Shown one piece after another: positions 21,810 through 33,378 of a DNA stretch of 41,610 bases. Position 1 is the stretch's first letter. Each line of letters begins with the position of its first letter. The stretch lies in NCBI GenBank assembly GCA_905178155.1, contig CAJINV010000001.1:5075992-5117601 (forward strand), read 5' to 3'. A program made the translations under genes and the position numbers. Below the pieces are notes generated by a model. It had not been told where the DNA came from, did no database searches, and saw only the letters and a list, made by a program, of their open reading frames with translations. This DNA comes from Amoebophrya sp. A120. Lineage: Eukaryota; Sar; Dinophyceae; Syndiniales; Amoebophryaceae.

Positions 21810-22744
21810 CTTTTGGCGTGAGTGTTGTGGAGGATTACGTTTTTCTTTTTTATGATCGAGGAGAATATTCTGTCCTACTGGCGAGTCCGAACGAAAACGA
21901 CTTCAAAGACGAAGCAAATCTCCTGTTTCGGGGAATGATTCTATTAGTAATCGGTACCAATAGTGAACTTCCTGCTCGACACACAATTGTGGCTACAGAT
22001 TTTTTTGGAGAAAGACTGACACGATAAAATTGAGGGGTTTTGCGACTTCGGAAACCATAGAAAAGAGCACGAAACGACTACGATACCACTCTGACTCACA
22101 CTCGCTAATACAACTACGAGCACGAACACGATCTCGCCCTTGCGCAAAGCCATGTTCACTCTTAACGGATATAAAAAATCACACAGCACGAGCACACTCA
22201 GCCTTCAACGACGACGAAAAAAAATGAATCTGAATCAAGGGGAAGTTACAAACAAAAAGAAAAAACCTAATTCGACTCGCTCACGATACGAATGGCCAGT
22301 CTGCGGGACGAGCGCTGAGCAGGAATACCTAGACTGACTACGGAAAAGAACGCCATACTGTGGTAGTAGACTATCCCTGGGACATTCTTGTTTCGTTGTC
22401 CTTCCTTGCTGTTTTTTGATCGATGTTGATGTTTTCTTTCTCCTTCGTTCATTTTTCACTTTTCTGTGCGGCACATGCACAAACATACACAAGGGTATGG
22501 CGCTCTATGATCAACAGCTTCACAGTCAGATACGAGAAGTCCCTAGGGTGTATCGTTAATGGAATCAACGAGACTGACAGAACCAATACAACTACCTGGT
22601 AACAAGAACGGAATGAACTTGAATACGCTTTAGCCCATGGATTTCCTCTGCTTTTGTCCAACTCTTGTACGGAAAGACATTCAGTAGATGGCTTTGTCAG
22701 CGGACCTTGCACGACCTACTAGCTACATAGAATCCAAATCCAGC
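21810..22744. other. Intergenic, no gene seen
   Basis: Spacer between the start of the membrane-protein gene and the stop of the 683-aa gene. Only short, biased frames; no repeats noticed. Confidence 0.45.
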
Positions 22745-24796
22745 CTACTTCTGCGTAGAACGAGTGTGAAAGGGCTGGTGCCGGATTCCGTACTTCTGCT
22801 TGACGTCTTCCACAAATGCGTTGATTTCCTCCGCACCCTGCCCCATCGTTTTGGTGTGCATCGACGCAATTGCGTCCAACGAAGCCGGGGCCAGTTCTTT
22901 TAATGTGAAGAGGCACAGGTCATCGATGTTGTGCTCGAGCGGAAGGTGAAAAAGTTTCGACGACGTCGCGTGAATCATTCGGACAATGCGAACCGCACTG
23001 TTCCCGGGGGGTCTTTCCTCTTCCCAGGGAAAGATTTTGATCGAGTAGGCCTCCGTGTCAATGTTTTCCGACAGGGTCGCGCACCGCTCCACCAGCTCCG
23101 CCGGAATGAGGAAATCGGGGTGTTTCAAAAAGTTCGTCTCCCACAAGCGCTTGATGTTGTCGTTCGCGAAAGGATTGGGGGCCATGCGCGTGAGGAGCCT
23201 GTTGTTCAGAAAAAAATTTTCCAGCAACGTTGTGAAATGCACCGGCCGAGTGGCATTTTGTGACTCTGCACTGCTGGTAGCAGTTGCAGTTCCATCGGGA
23301 CTAGCAGCTGGAGGAAGTTCGTCCTTCGACTCAGCCCATTGATCGGGTGGCGGCTTTTCCAGGTGCAGTTCGTCACGCCAGGCACGCACAAGCCGATTGT
23401 AGATGGGGTCTTTGCTCAGGTCCGCCAGCGGCGTTCCATAGATTGCTTCCGCCGTGCGGCGCAGCGAGCGGCAGTGGCAAAAGACATTTTCGCCCCCCCA
23501 CTTGTCAATGGCCATCGACTTTGGAAACGGCGTCACAAGCTTGTTTTCCCTTCGCGCAGCGCTGAGAAACTTCTCAGTATCGAAGTCGGGTGGCAACATC
23601 TTCTTGAACGCACACAACCCGAGAAACAGCGCCAAATCTAGTAGAATCAGTTTCTTGAGCTCTGTGGCCGACCTGGCCTGGGCGTAAAAACCACGGCGGT
23701 TAGGGTAAAACTTTCGCCCCTCGATCTTCATATCCGGGTGCTCGCCATTGTACGTGGAGCCAACACACCAGTACATTTCGTCACTGAGGCGCATGCGGTA
23801 GCAGTCGACGAGCCAATCGTAATCATCATACTTTTCCTTTCTCTGCACGAGATTCTCGGCGATGAGAGGTTTGTACTCATATTTTGGAAGACCGGCATCG
23901 GCGAAAGCAGCAGCTGCTGGTTCTTTGCGATCTACGTCCCTGGCGGGTGCTGTCGCTGGGCTCTTGGATTGATTGTCAGGCTCTAGTTCTTCGTCTCCTT
24001 TGTTTTTCGCGCCCCCGTCCTGAGCAGCAGGTGGTTGCTTCTTTTTGTTTTTCGCATCTAATATTTCATCCATTTGCCCGTGGTGTTCGTGCGGCAAAGT
24101 GAAAACTTTTTTCTGCTGTGGGATCGGCTGCAGCCACCAGGGCCGAGCGAAGTCCTCCTCCAAAGGGTGATCTAAGACATAGTCGAGGGGTGCACGCAAC
24201 CGCACGTCCTTCGGGAACGCGCGCGGACCGTCCTCCCCGTTGCTCGTCACGGAATTTATGGTGACGGAGTACGTGACGCGTATCCACTTGTCCTTGCCCC
24301 GTGCTTCCTGCAAATTTTCCGGCTTCACCGCGAGCATTTCCGCGCTTTCGTCGGGCGCCCCCCGTTCTTCTGTGGAGGAAGTGGTAGTAGTACTAGCGGT
24401 AGGACTTGCCACATCATCCTGATGATCCCCGAAAAATGGGTCTTTAGTTTGTTCGTCACCATTTTTGACGCCCGTCTTTATTGCGTTATCTGGAGTTTCC
24501 TCTTCAACCACCTCCGCCTCTGCGTCGGGCTCCGCGAGCAGCTTCACCCGAAAGCGCCCCTTCTCCTTCAGCTCGGTCACGACCTCCCCGAGCCGCCCAT
24601 TCAGCTCCGGCCGCGCTACCAGGTTCCGCAGCACAACGCGGGTTTTGGGGCGAAACACCGGCTTCTCCAGCTCTTTCTGTATTTGCACCATCATAGCAAT
24701 TTTGTCGGCCGTCGTCGGCCGACGGGAAAGCCCGTAAGACTGCATATCCTTCTCCTCGAACACAGCCAGCGGGTCGCGCATATTATCGAACGGCAT
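22745..24796 (-). CDS. Unknown 683-aa protein, single exon
   Basis: A long uninterrupted frame from ATG at 24796 (MPFDNMRDPLAVFEEKDMQS) to the stop at 22745; two upstream codons lack an ATG. Residues about 46-90 (RVVLRNLVARPELNGRLGEV, then GRFRVKLL) resemble the small SH3-like barrel seen in many eukaryotic proteins with the pattern rpelNG..G.V...GR..V.L. A charged, low-complexity linker (about 95-290) follows. The C-terminal half looks globular, with KLILLDLALFLGLCAFKKML, ENVFCHCRSLRRTAEAIYG and a final EEINAFVEDVKQKYG. No catalytic motif recognised, no membrane span. It is intronless although it lies between intron-containing genes. Confidence 0.85.
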   Translation of the reverse strand: MPFDNMRDPLAVFEEKDMQSYGLSRRPTTADKIAMMVQIQKELEKPVFRPKTRVVLRNLVARPELNGRLGEVVTELKEKGRFRVKLLAEPDAEAEVVEEETPDNAIKTGVKNGDEQTKDPFFGDHQDDVASPTASTTTTSSTEERGAPDESAEMLAVKPENLQEARGKDKWIRVTYSVTINSVTSNGEDGPRAFPKDVRLRAPLDYVLDHPLEEDFARPWWLQPIPQQKKVFTLPHEHHGQMDEILDAKNKKKQPPAAQDGGAKNKGDEELEPDNQSKSPATAPARDVDRKEPAAAAFADAGLPKYEYKPLIAENLVQRKEKYDDYDWLVDCYRMRLSDEMYWCVGSTYNGEHPDMKIEGRKFYPNRRGFYAQARSATELKKLILLDLALFLGLCAFKKMLPPDFDTEKFLSAARRENKLVTPFPKSMAIDKWGGENVFCHCRSLRRTAEAIYGTPLADLSKDPIYNRLVRAWRDELHLEKPPPDQWAESKDELPPAASPDGTATATSSAESQNATRPVHFTTLLENFFLNNRLLTRMAPNPFANDNIKRLWETNFLKHPDFLIPAELVERCATLSENIDTEAYSIKIFPWEEERPPGNSAVRIVRMIHATSSKLFHLPLEHNIDDLCLFTLKELAPASLDAIASMHTKTMGQGAEEINAFVEDVKQKYGIRHQPFHTRSTQK

Positions 24797-25636
24797 TTTC
24801 AATGTGAAACAACCACAAGAAGGAAGTAGGAAAAAGCGTGAAGATGAGTCCGACGAACGTACTAGCCGTGTTCGTGTTTATAATTGTGGTACGGGCTCTA
24901 GCAGCTGTTTGCACTTGCAGCTTCTATACTGTCGTCGTGGCAATACTTTCTCGCGTCGATTTGGTACTGGTTTGCGTTTGTTTTTGGGGAAATGACATGA
25001 CGATTACGATTAGAATATGTTTACCTTGTAGTTGCAGCAAGAAACTACAGTTCTTCGGACTTAGTTGGCTGCTGCTGCCATATTCGCTTACGATTCCACA
25101 CCAGCAGAGTTAGAGCGCTCGCGACTCGCAGAACTACCACGCGTGAAGATCTGCGACGTCCAGCCAGAACAAGATCAAGACCAAGTTCAGCACACTGCAT
25201 ACCGCAAGAGCAAGTGCAAGATCTCACGACGGCGCAAATACAAAAATAGTACTTGCATACGCCAGTAGATCATATCGCATGGGAGTTGAAAGCAAACCGA
25301 GCTGACTTTTCGACCGATTTGCATCGTGCCGTCATAACTTCCAGCTCTGTCATTTGCTGTGCTCCTCAATGATATTGATCCTCGCTTGGATCATGTAGTC
25401 ACGAGTCAAGAACACACCTCCAAATCTCAAACTTGAAACAGAGCGCACTTCTATGTGAGAAGACTCTCGCCCTGGTGAGGACAATGGCGTCTGTAAATGA
25501 ATCGCTCGTCTCAATGAATGATTTGTTGGCCTTCATCTTTTTGCTTTTATGTGTTTGTACACTGCGAATGCATATGCAGTAGCCGCAAGAACGAAGTGCT
25601 GCAAAAAGTAAAGGTTGAACAATTGCGACTCTACTT
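24797..25636. other. Intergenic, no gene seen
   Basis: Spacer between the start of the 683-aa gene and the stop of CDC16. Short frames only. Confidence 0.45.
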
Positions 25637-28600
25637 CTACAGCAGTAGCAACGCGTCGTTGTCCGGCTCGGCCACGCATTCCTGAATCGCGTAGCCCAAC
25701 ATCTCTTGCGCAAAGGGATCGTCAGGCTGTAGAGCCAGCGCCCGGTGGTAAGATTCCACCGCCGCGTGCAGTTCGCGGTTGATGTGCCGGACGAACCCGA
25801 CGCCACAGTGCGCCGACGCGGAGCCCTGGTTCGAGGCCGCCAAGGCTTGGTGGAAGAAATCCAACGCTTTTTCGTATTCCTGGCACTTCAGGTACGCGTG
25901 CGCCAGGTTTTCCAAAAATGCGTCGAGACTGCCGTCCTGCGCGACGCCGCCAAGCTCCTGCACACGCTCCAGAAAAGCAACGGCGTGGCTGTGATACAGT
26001 ACGACGTCAATGGCTTTGAGACTGTAGTTCAAAAAGTCAATCTGAATCTTTCGAGTTCTTGCGACGCGCCTTGCATAGATACTAGTGCATGGGTTCGCTT
26101 TATTTGCTCATTCTACTATATGACTAGACGAAAAAAACACTTCTGTTTCCTATGTACGTGTATTCGTGCCGCTCGAAGGCACAGACAGCCATCTCGTTCA
26201 GCAGATTTGGATCTTTCGGCGCTATGGTGAGGCCCATGTGCAGCGCCTGCTGCGCTAGAATGAAGTTGGAGGACCGGAGGTATTCCATCCCCAAGTACAA
26301 CCAAGGAACGTGCGATCCGGGAAAAAGTCTCGAGGCCGTGCGGTACGCCGCAAGCGCCTGGTCGCTTTCTTCCTGCAGGGAAAAGGAATGGCCGTACCTA
26401 GTTTGATTCAAACAATAAATCACGACTGGATCCCACGACCCACTACGTTGCGTCATCGTCGCTACGAGCGAATGACGCGCTAGTACGCGGCTCATCGTTT
26501 CAGGTTATCCTCTGCAAGAAATAACTACTTCTGAAACGTGGCTAGTTCTAGTTGTATTGAAAAAAGTTGCAAATATTTGATTTTGCTATACGCGATCCAC
26601 GCCGGCGTAAAATTGTGGTCCAGCAGTGTGGCTTTGCCAAAGAATTTCCGGGCTGCGTCGTAGCGTTTCGAGAGGTAGTAGTAGCAGCCGGCGGCGAACC
26701 AGGCGACCGCGTATTGCGGGTAGGCATTGATTAACTGGTGCGCGATGTAGAAAACCAACGTCTTGTTCTCCGTCATCAGCAGGGAGGCGATGTGACAGGG
26801 AAGCACTTCCAGCTCGTACGGGTCCCGTTCGAGAATAGACTTCGAAACCACGTAACTCGAGGTGTAGTCGCCCTAGATGCGGAAATGGGAAAGGAAGTAG
26901 ATGAGACACTGCAGTGGCAGTGCGAGTTAAACAAAATTTTTGCACTATGTCACTCACAGATCGAAAGCACCAAGAAGGCCACCTAGAAGGTTTTTTCGCT
27001 ATGCTAATGCTTATGTAGAGCAGATAGAGATACAGCATTACGATTAAATACTTACTATACTTTGCATAATATCGACTTACCTGCTGGAAGTACTTTTCTG
27101 CGACGGTTCCGAGCACGTATGCGTTCGTGTGCAGTCGCTCTGGTAAACCAACGAGTGGCTCCTCCTTCTTGCAGTCCTCCAGCGGTTGCAGCGACAAGCG
27201 CTGCCGCTTTTGCCGCGGACCGCGTCTTCGGCGCTGTGCGATACCGGGTTTGCGCTTCAGAATGTGCTCGGCCGTGAAAGTGCTCTGCTTGCTGAACGTG
27301 GACAGCGAAGAATTGTTGCCCTCGCAATCGGAATTGCTTGTCCCACCGTGTTGTTGTTCATGCAGTGGCACACAGTAGGACACGCTCGACGAGCTGCTTT
27401 TCGCACGGTAAATGACCCGCATCCACTCATCTTCCGGTTCTAGCTGCAGTTTGTTTAAAAACCGCTCCTCTTCCGTGCTGGAAAGCAGCCCGGTGCCCAG
27501 CAACCGTGAGCTCGCTTCGTAAAGAAACGGATCATACTGGACCGCGAGCTTGTAGCAGTTCACCGCGCTTTCCCGGTTCTCAAAGTGCTCGAAGACGCGC
27601 CCCTTCAGGTACGCAAAAACCGCCCGGTTGTCGCCACGCTCGAATTGTTCGATGCCGATGCCGGAAGGCAGGCAATGTTCGTCGAGATAGCGAAGGGCTT
27701 CCTCGAACTCGCCGGCCTCCAGGTAGCTCTGAACGACGAGGAGCCTGGTAGTTTGTGAGTGCGAATTCATTTTTATGAGGATCATCATTTCAACTACTTG
27801 CCGCTGAATCTACTCAACACGCTGCTGGAGGTGGTGGTGGACGCCACAAGCCTACTTAAAATTGTGCATTTGTAATCGTCAGCAGCAACTGCATTTTACC
27901 GAAGCCGGTCTTGTGACTTCGCGGCGTCCGGATGGCGGTGCGTCAGCAAAAAGATCACCCTGGCAAACTCCTTGTTCTGGAAAAGGCACTCTGCAAGCGT
28001 GAACAAATCCTGTTGTGAAAATGAGTTTTTTCTTCACATGCGGAGTATCTTACAGCGAAATTAGAGCAGTCACATGTTGACTCAGCTCTACTGACAGCAC
28101 AAAAACCACAGCAACATCATCAATCAGTACGTCTTTTTCCTGCGACAGCGAGAAGACTTTGTCCGCTAGAAAAATCGCGGTTGGGAACAAATGCGCACGG
28201 AAAGCCGCTTGAACCCGTCTTCGTACGCGGCGAAGGGAACTTTGTGAAATGCCGCTCGAGGCAGAAGAAGAGGAACCGCCGCCACCGCTGGTTCCAGGTA
28301 TCGCGTTGGCATCTTCAACATGGGCGGGAGCTAGAATCAAATCTCCGGATCCTGCATTTGCTGCATGCAGAAATGGATTCTCTCTGTTTTGGTTTATCAT
28401 TTCATTTTTTCGACCAGATCTTCCCCCACTGTCGTTTCCACCCTTGTTCGCGGCTCTTACTGCTCCGGCAGATGAGAACAAAGGCATCTCCTGCGCTGCT
28501 CCGCCGCTCCCATTTGTCGCGTGCACGTTGCTAGTGCCTCTCCCGGAGGACATGAGCATATTTCTGTTCCCGGCGAGCGTCTCGCCAGGCACCCTGCTCT

Positions 28601-29834
28601 TCCGGAGGCCGCGCAATTCGCCCCCGGTCATGGATGCGGGCGTCCGGACCGACATAGGCAGCCCGAAGCTGCAGCTGTCGTCCTCGTCTGAACCTTCGTG
28701 GTGGAGCTGATCCGGCAACAGTTCGTGCACCCCGAACAGCTTTCCGGCAGAAGCTGTGGGCGTCAACGGCAACGGCCCCGCGCTGGAGTTGGGGCCACCA
28801 CCTCCGCTGCTCGCGACGCTGAATCCCGTACCACTGCCGGTCAGGGGGGGAGCGGACGGAGCGGTATACACGCCCATCATAGGCGGGGGCACAGCAGGAG
28901 GTGCCTCGTCTCCAGCAGGAGGGTTGACATTGTTTGTGCCTCCGGCTTCTGCATTTGTACCTCCTTGTTCTGCAGGCTGTGGCTGGTTTAGGTTTTGGTT
29001 CACCGATACAAGATTCATCCCTGGGGCAGCTGCCGTTTCGCCCGCAGCTGCAGCTCCACTGCCTTGACTGTGCGAAATAATCGCAGCGGCGCCAGCAGTT
29101 GCTCCTGGCATAGCATTCGGTATGGCCCCTCCCGTAGTACCGCCGCCCGTGGCGGAGAATAATCCCAGTGGCTGTGGTAGTTGGCTCGACGGTCCTCCGA
29201 ACAAAAAAGGATTCCAGCTGCCTGCAGCTCGCGAACGAACGTTGCCACCTGGCTGCTCCGGCGGTGTGGCCTGCGGATTGCGCTGGATGGGTGTGGCTTT
29301 CGGGACGAAAAACCCGGAATCCAATGTCGTCCTTCGCGGAGCCTGCGCGGGCGTCTCGTGAATTGTCCTGTTAAACCCACCTCCGCTTCCCGTTCCCGCG
29401 GCTGCCCCGCCGGCGGCACCCTCAACTGGAGAAGCGATGGTCTGCACAGTCCCTCCCGGGCCCGGAGCCACGGCAGCGGCTGGGCCGCCCACAGACGCAA
29501 TGCCGCCTTTGGCACTGCCACTAGATAAAAAGCCGCCCGCTAGCGGTCCCGCCCCTCCCTTTGACGAAGATGCGAATGGGGTTGGGCCGCTCAAGAGCGC
29601 AGAGCCGAGCTTCCCCCCTACGGGTGTGTTCCGTACGCTACTGCTTTGCTGAAACGCCCCACCGCGGCTGACCGAGGACGGTGCACCAATGCTGTACTGC
29701 GCATACCGTGCGGGTGCGGAGGGAACCTGGGGACCGCCCGCGGCGGGAGTGCCGCTCAGAGGAGTCTCCATGGCGCGGTGGCTACCGGGCGGGGCCGCAC
29801 TGCCGCGCCGGTTGTTGTGCAACGAGTCGCGCAT
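25637..29834 (-). CDS. CDC16: APC/C subunit CDC16 (APC6), TPR protein with giant N-terminal extension
   Basis: Exons 29834-28131, 28009-27902, 27803-27081, 26872-26592, 26397-26158 and 26057-25637 give about 1158 aa with all phases consistent. From about residue 545 it follows CDC16: RRRVQAAFRAHLFPTAIFLA, DLFTLAECLF, QYAVAWFAAGCYYYLSKRYD, PAWIA joined to YGHSFSLQEESDQALAAY, VPWLYLGMEYL, LTIAPKDPNLLNEMAVCAFE, and AVESYHRALALQPDDPFAQE. CDC16 is a dimeric TPR scaffold of the anaphase-promoting complex, the ubiquitin ligase that drives mitotic exit. Residues 1-540 are a Gly/Ala/Ser/Pro-rich low-complexity extension with scattered FG and NPF-like words. Animal CDC16 is near 620 aa, so this is unusual. 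Most introns are GT-AG; the intron 27804-27901 fits best with a CGG direct repeat and a non-GT donor. A further low-complexity basic insertion (RRRRGPRQKRQR) lies in exon 3. Confidence 0.9.
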
Positions 29835-30784
29835 GCTCAAACTTGAAAAATAGGTGGCGGATTGCTGGCTCACGCTCACCACATCGTCGTGGTCGCTAAA
29901 TTTCTTCTACAGCGAAAGTCGCCTAGTAGTGAAAAACGAGAGTCATACAATTACAATGATAGATACATTTTCATCCTCGTACGACTCTCGGTTATCTTGC
30001 AGTCAGTTGGATGTGATAGTGATTGTGAAGAGCAGTTGTAGTTGTAGTTGATTTGGGTGTTACTAGAGCACGAGAAATCAAAAGTGGAGCAACAAGAACG
30101 GAAAGGCTATCTTCGAGCAACAAAAAGCACAACAAAAACAAGAACTCAATGACCAGCTAATTGGAGTCAGATACTTCTGCTTCGTCTGCTCCAAGAAAAA
30201 AAGAGGGCCTCTAGGCCAGATCGCAACTTGCTGATGTTGACCTTGAGACTCGTCTCGGGCTACATTCATAAGTACTTAAAGTAGCAAAACCGGAGAGAAC
30301 TACGAAACGCGAGATCCTGTGGCCAACTTCTTTTTAGTAAGTGTAAGACCAAGTCCACATAAAGCATGGCTCTATGCGAAACGAAGAAGATTGCTCGATG
30401 AAGGGTACTAGACGAAGCAACTGAAATTTCCCGAAGTTTAATCTCCAGCTTTGTTCCTGAAGTGCGGGAACAGTCTACAACAGCCCAAAACGTCCATGAG
30501 AGGACTGCAATCGAGTTCTTCGTACATGGTGATGGTCCGGTCGTGGATGCGCTTCAAAAATCACAATCTTCAAAGAAATTTCCATTTTGCAGTGGTCGCA
30601 GCAGGAGTGCGCCTACTTCTACGAGCAGGAAGCCGCACTCGGTCAGGTACTAGTACACCGTATTGGTATTTTATTTTGTTTCTATATCTATCGTACAAGC
30701 AAGACCAGCTCCTCGGGTGCTTCATTTGCGAAAAATCGTCTGCACGCGGAATCCTTGTCCAGTTCGTTGTAGTTCGGCCACTAG
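29835..30784. other. Intergenic, no gene seen
   Basis: Upstream region of CDC16. The frame is open without an ATG to 29882; beyond that only short frames occur. Confidence 0.4.
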
Positions 30785-31328
30785 CTACTTCTGGCCGGAC
30801 CCAGAGCGCACTACTTTTTCGCGCAAGCTGCGGTACTCCTGGCGTCGTCCAGCGGTCCGTCCCTTCCACTTGTCAATGCGGAACAAGTGCGCCACCTTCT
30901 ATACGGACCGCGTCCCTTCAGCGCCAACCACCATCCTCGTGCTCGTCGTCCTCGTCCGCGTGGTCTTACTTCCGGATTATACCACAATCCTGCTCACCAA
31001 GTTCATCTGTCGCGTCGGTTCACTCGCTGCAAACAAGCCCGAAACTCGGATGAAATAACGCCGTTCTTCACGACGTGTGAACCTTTCCGTGATCAGCTGC
31101 GCGTCGTGCCTGCTGCGTCCGGTTGGGGAAGATGGAAAACACACAGTCCTCTGCACCAAAAGATCAAGGAACAAACGCAGTGAAGCTCATGGTAGCAGAG
31201 GGAATGGCGGTGCGGAACCGCTTGCGCAGGCGGACTAACACGAACGTAGGGCGCTGTAGTTCTGACGGGACTTACTGCTGCTGCTTTTGCTTTGGTATGC
31301 CCTGGTACCTGAAGACATTGCGTGTCAT
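30785..31328 (-). CDS. Possible small multi-exon basic protein
   Basis: The last exon 30898-30785 reads KVAHLFRIDKWKGRTAGRRQ, EYRSLREKVVRSGSGQK, stop, and looks coding. Upstream on the same strand are protein-like pieces: MTRNVFRYQGIPKQKQQQ from the ATG at 31328 (followed by a GTAAGT), VRLRKRFRTAIPSATMSFTAF, and DCVFSIFPNRTQQARRAADH. A coherent splice model was not reached, and the second and third pieces share a frame with one TGA between them. Function unknown. Confidence 0.3.
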
Positions 31329-31422
31329 GATCGTGGAGTTTCTCGTGGTAAATCACACACAAACACTATGAATGTATCACAAGTGAAAATCTTGCAGGAT
31401 GTTCATGGTGAAACAAGGTGGT

Positions 31423-31992
31423 CTAATTGCAATAACATATATTGAAATTCAAGTACAATCCGAGCAGGTTGAAGAACAAGTTTTCCGGCTTCTTCTTCGA
31501 CGTTGCTCCAAGTCCGAGTTCAATGTTTCTTCGCACACTTTCTGGATCTGGGTGCTTGTTGTTTCCCCTGCTGTTCTTGTTTAGCATGCCGTTCGTGCCG
31601 GTACTACTACTGCCTGGCATGCCAGCTGCACCGCCCCCGCAAAGGAATTGTAGATGCTCCGTACCACCTCCAGCGGAAGTCGGTGTTGAAGCGGAGAGGA
31701 GACTGCTGTTCGGGTCATTGTGTGTGATCAGGCCCGGCGACATGGCGACGCAACCATGATTGCTGACGATATCGGACGGGTCGGGCTCGCAAGCAGGTTC
31801 TCGGACCTCCTTGTTCTCTTTCTCCTCCTCGTCTTTCTTAGTCTTTTGCAGCACCACACTGTCGGCATACACCTTGTAAGCGTAGCCCGCAAAGAGCAAC
31901 GCCGCGCCCAGCTTTACGCACGCAAACAAAAATGTCATTTTCGAGCTGCTTGCCGAACTTGTACTTGTTGCACCGTCACTGCTCGTTGGCAT
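31423..31992 (-). CDS. Small N-terminally anchored unknown protein, 189 aa
   Basis: A single frame from ATG at 31992. After a Ser/Thr-rich leader, residues 19-43 form a hydrophobic span (MTFLFACVKLGAALLFAGYA) followed by YKVYADSVV and an acidic-basic segment KKDEEEKENKE. The remainder is Gly/Ser/Asn-rich and probably disordered. Such a layout suits a signal-anchored protein of ER or mitochondrial outer membrane, which is inference. The last residues (NLLGLYLNFNICYCN) may be read-through into an intron. Confidence 0.55.
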   Translation of the reverse strand: MPTSSDGATSTSSASSSKMTFLFACVKLGAALLFAGYAYKVYADSVVLQKTKKDEEEKENKEVREPACEPDPSDIVSNHGCVAMSPGLITHNDPNSSLLSASTPTSAGGGTEHLQFLCGGGAAGMPGSSSTGTNGMLNKNSRGNNKHPDPESVRRNIELGLGATSKKKPENLFFNLLGLYLNFNICYCN

Positions 31993-33378
31993 GGTCGGAC
32001 TAGTATCTCAGTTTCTCTGATACGGAAATTATAAGTTGTGACAGCGGGAAAAACAATCTGCTGGTTGACAACGAACGCGAGCGCACGATGGACCCGGCAA
32101 TCATATGCGGAAGAGAAAGCGAGAACACAAAAAATCTACGTCGGCTTGGCTTTGGGCGGGTTACGAGCGAATCATACAACTTCAACTCATCTTCACCCAC
32201 GGCAACCATACAAAGGATAGAAAAAAAGATAGATTCCTTGGAGCACTTCTGAGTTTTCGACTTTGGCCTTCTAGCCTGTCGCGCCAGGTCTTGATAGTAC
32301 GGCTTTTATTTTTTTAACCTCAACCCCGAATACAAATATGATGAGATTCATTTCAGAAGATGAGAACATGAGGTTACTTTTAGTAGATTCGACTTACCGA
32401 TGACCCTTTTCACTTCTCCCAACACCAACCCTGCTGAAAGTCTAGAGGCCCAAAGAGAACGAATAGATACGAAAATCCAGTAGCAGTGCCCTAAATGCTG
32501 TTTTCCGCCCGGCGTAATTCAACATTACCAATACCAACTACCGAACTATCACAGCATTTTTCAACACATGCAGACGACTCACTCGAAGGCACATGCCCCC
32601 AAAAACACAAACAGAAGCATTTTTCTCCGCGAAGCGAACCCATGCAAGAACACACGACTATCGATCCGAAAAAACGATTCATCTTGATGAGTTCGATTAC
32701 TTTCAGTTCTATTCTTCGCGCATCTATGTATGATACATATACAAGGCATCATAATGAAGTAGATGTGTACAGATTACATGCATTCTGCTGTTCGGCATCA
32801 GATGGCTCGGCTTTCCGCTGCCGCAAGAAAAGCGGACAACTGCAAATAGAAACACTTGCAATCAATCGGAAAACAAAAGGAAGGTGGTCACGGAAACTTG
32901 TTGAAATCAAATCCTCAGAATGGGTGAATGCCGAAGACCCGAATCAAAAAACCATATCGATACCGTTGGTTCTGTTTTTTGTAGCACAGATTTATATAGG
33001 AAAAGAAAGTCTCGAGCTCCATAGGTAGCCAGTGCTGTTGACATCGTCCATTGAACCGTCGTGTCGAGACGAATCGCTGAAAAAGGCACATTGTATCTGT
33101 GGCCTCTACTTTTCATAAAATCATCATGAAACGTGACGGATGCAAAAAAAAGTGAGCTGCAAAAATTTAAATTTTTAAATTTTTGTTGAACCGTATTTAC
33201 GGAACAGTCTATCTTTCCGAGACACATTAATTATTCACATCAAAGTAGAACTAGAAGCGCACTCCCACTCGAAACTATTTTGATTTTCTCTAGTACAACT
33301 TGTAGTTTTATGCATCGACTACGACTACCTATATAGCCATCAGCATAGATTGTTGTGCCACTCGACCGCGGTGTGCTG
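31993..33378. other. Intergenic, no gene seen
   Basis: A 177-codon plus-strand frame (32495-33028) is present, but it is the only plus-strand candidate in the cluster, has no recognisable features and shows mixed composition; it is not called. The rest is AT-rich. Confidence 0.4.

Noticed and set aside
32495-33028. 177-codon plus-strand frame
   Set aside because: No recognisable features, AT-rich surroundings and wrong strand for the cluster; kept only as a possible test of strand bias.
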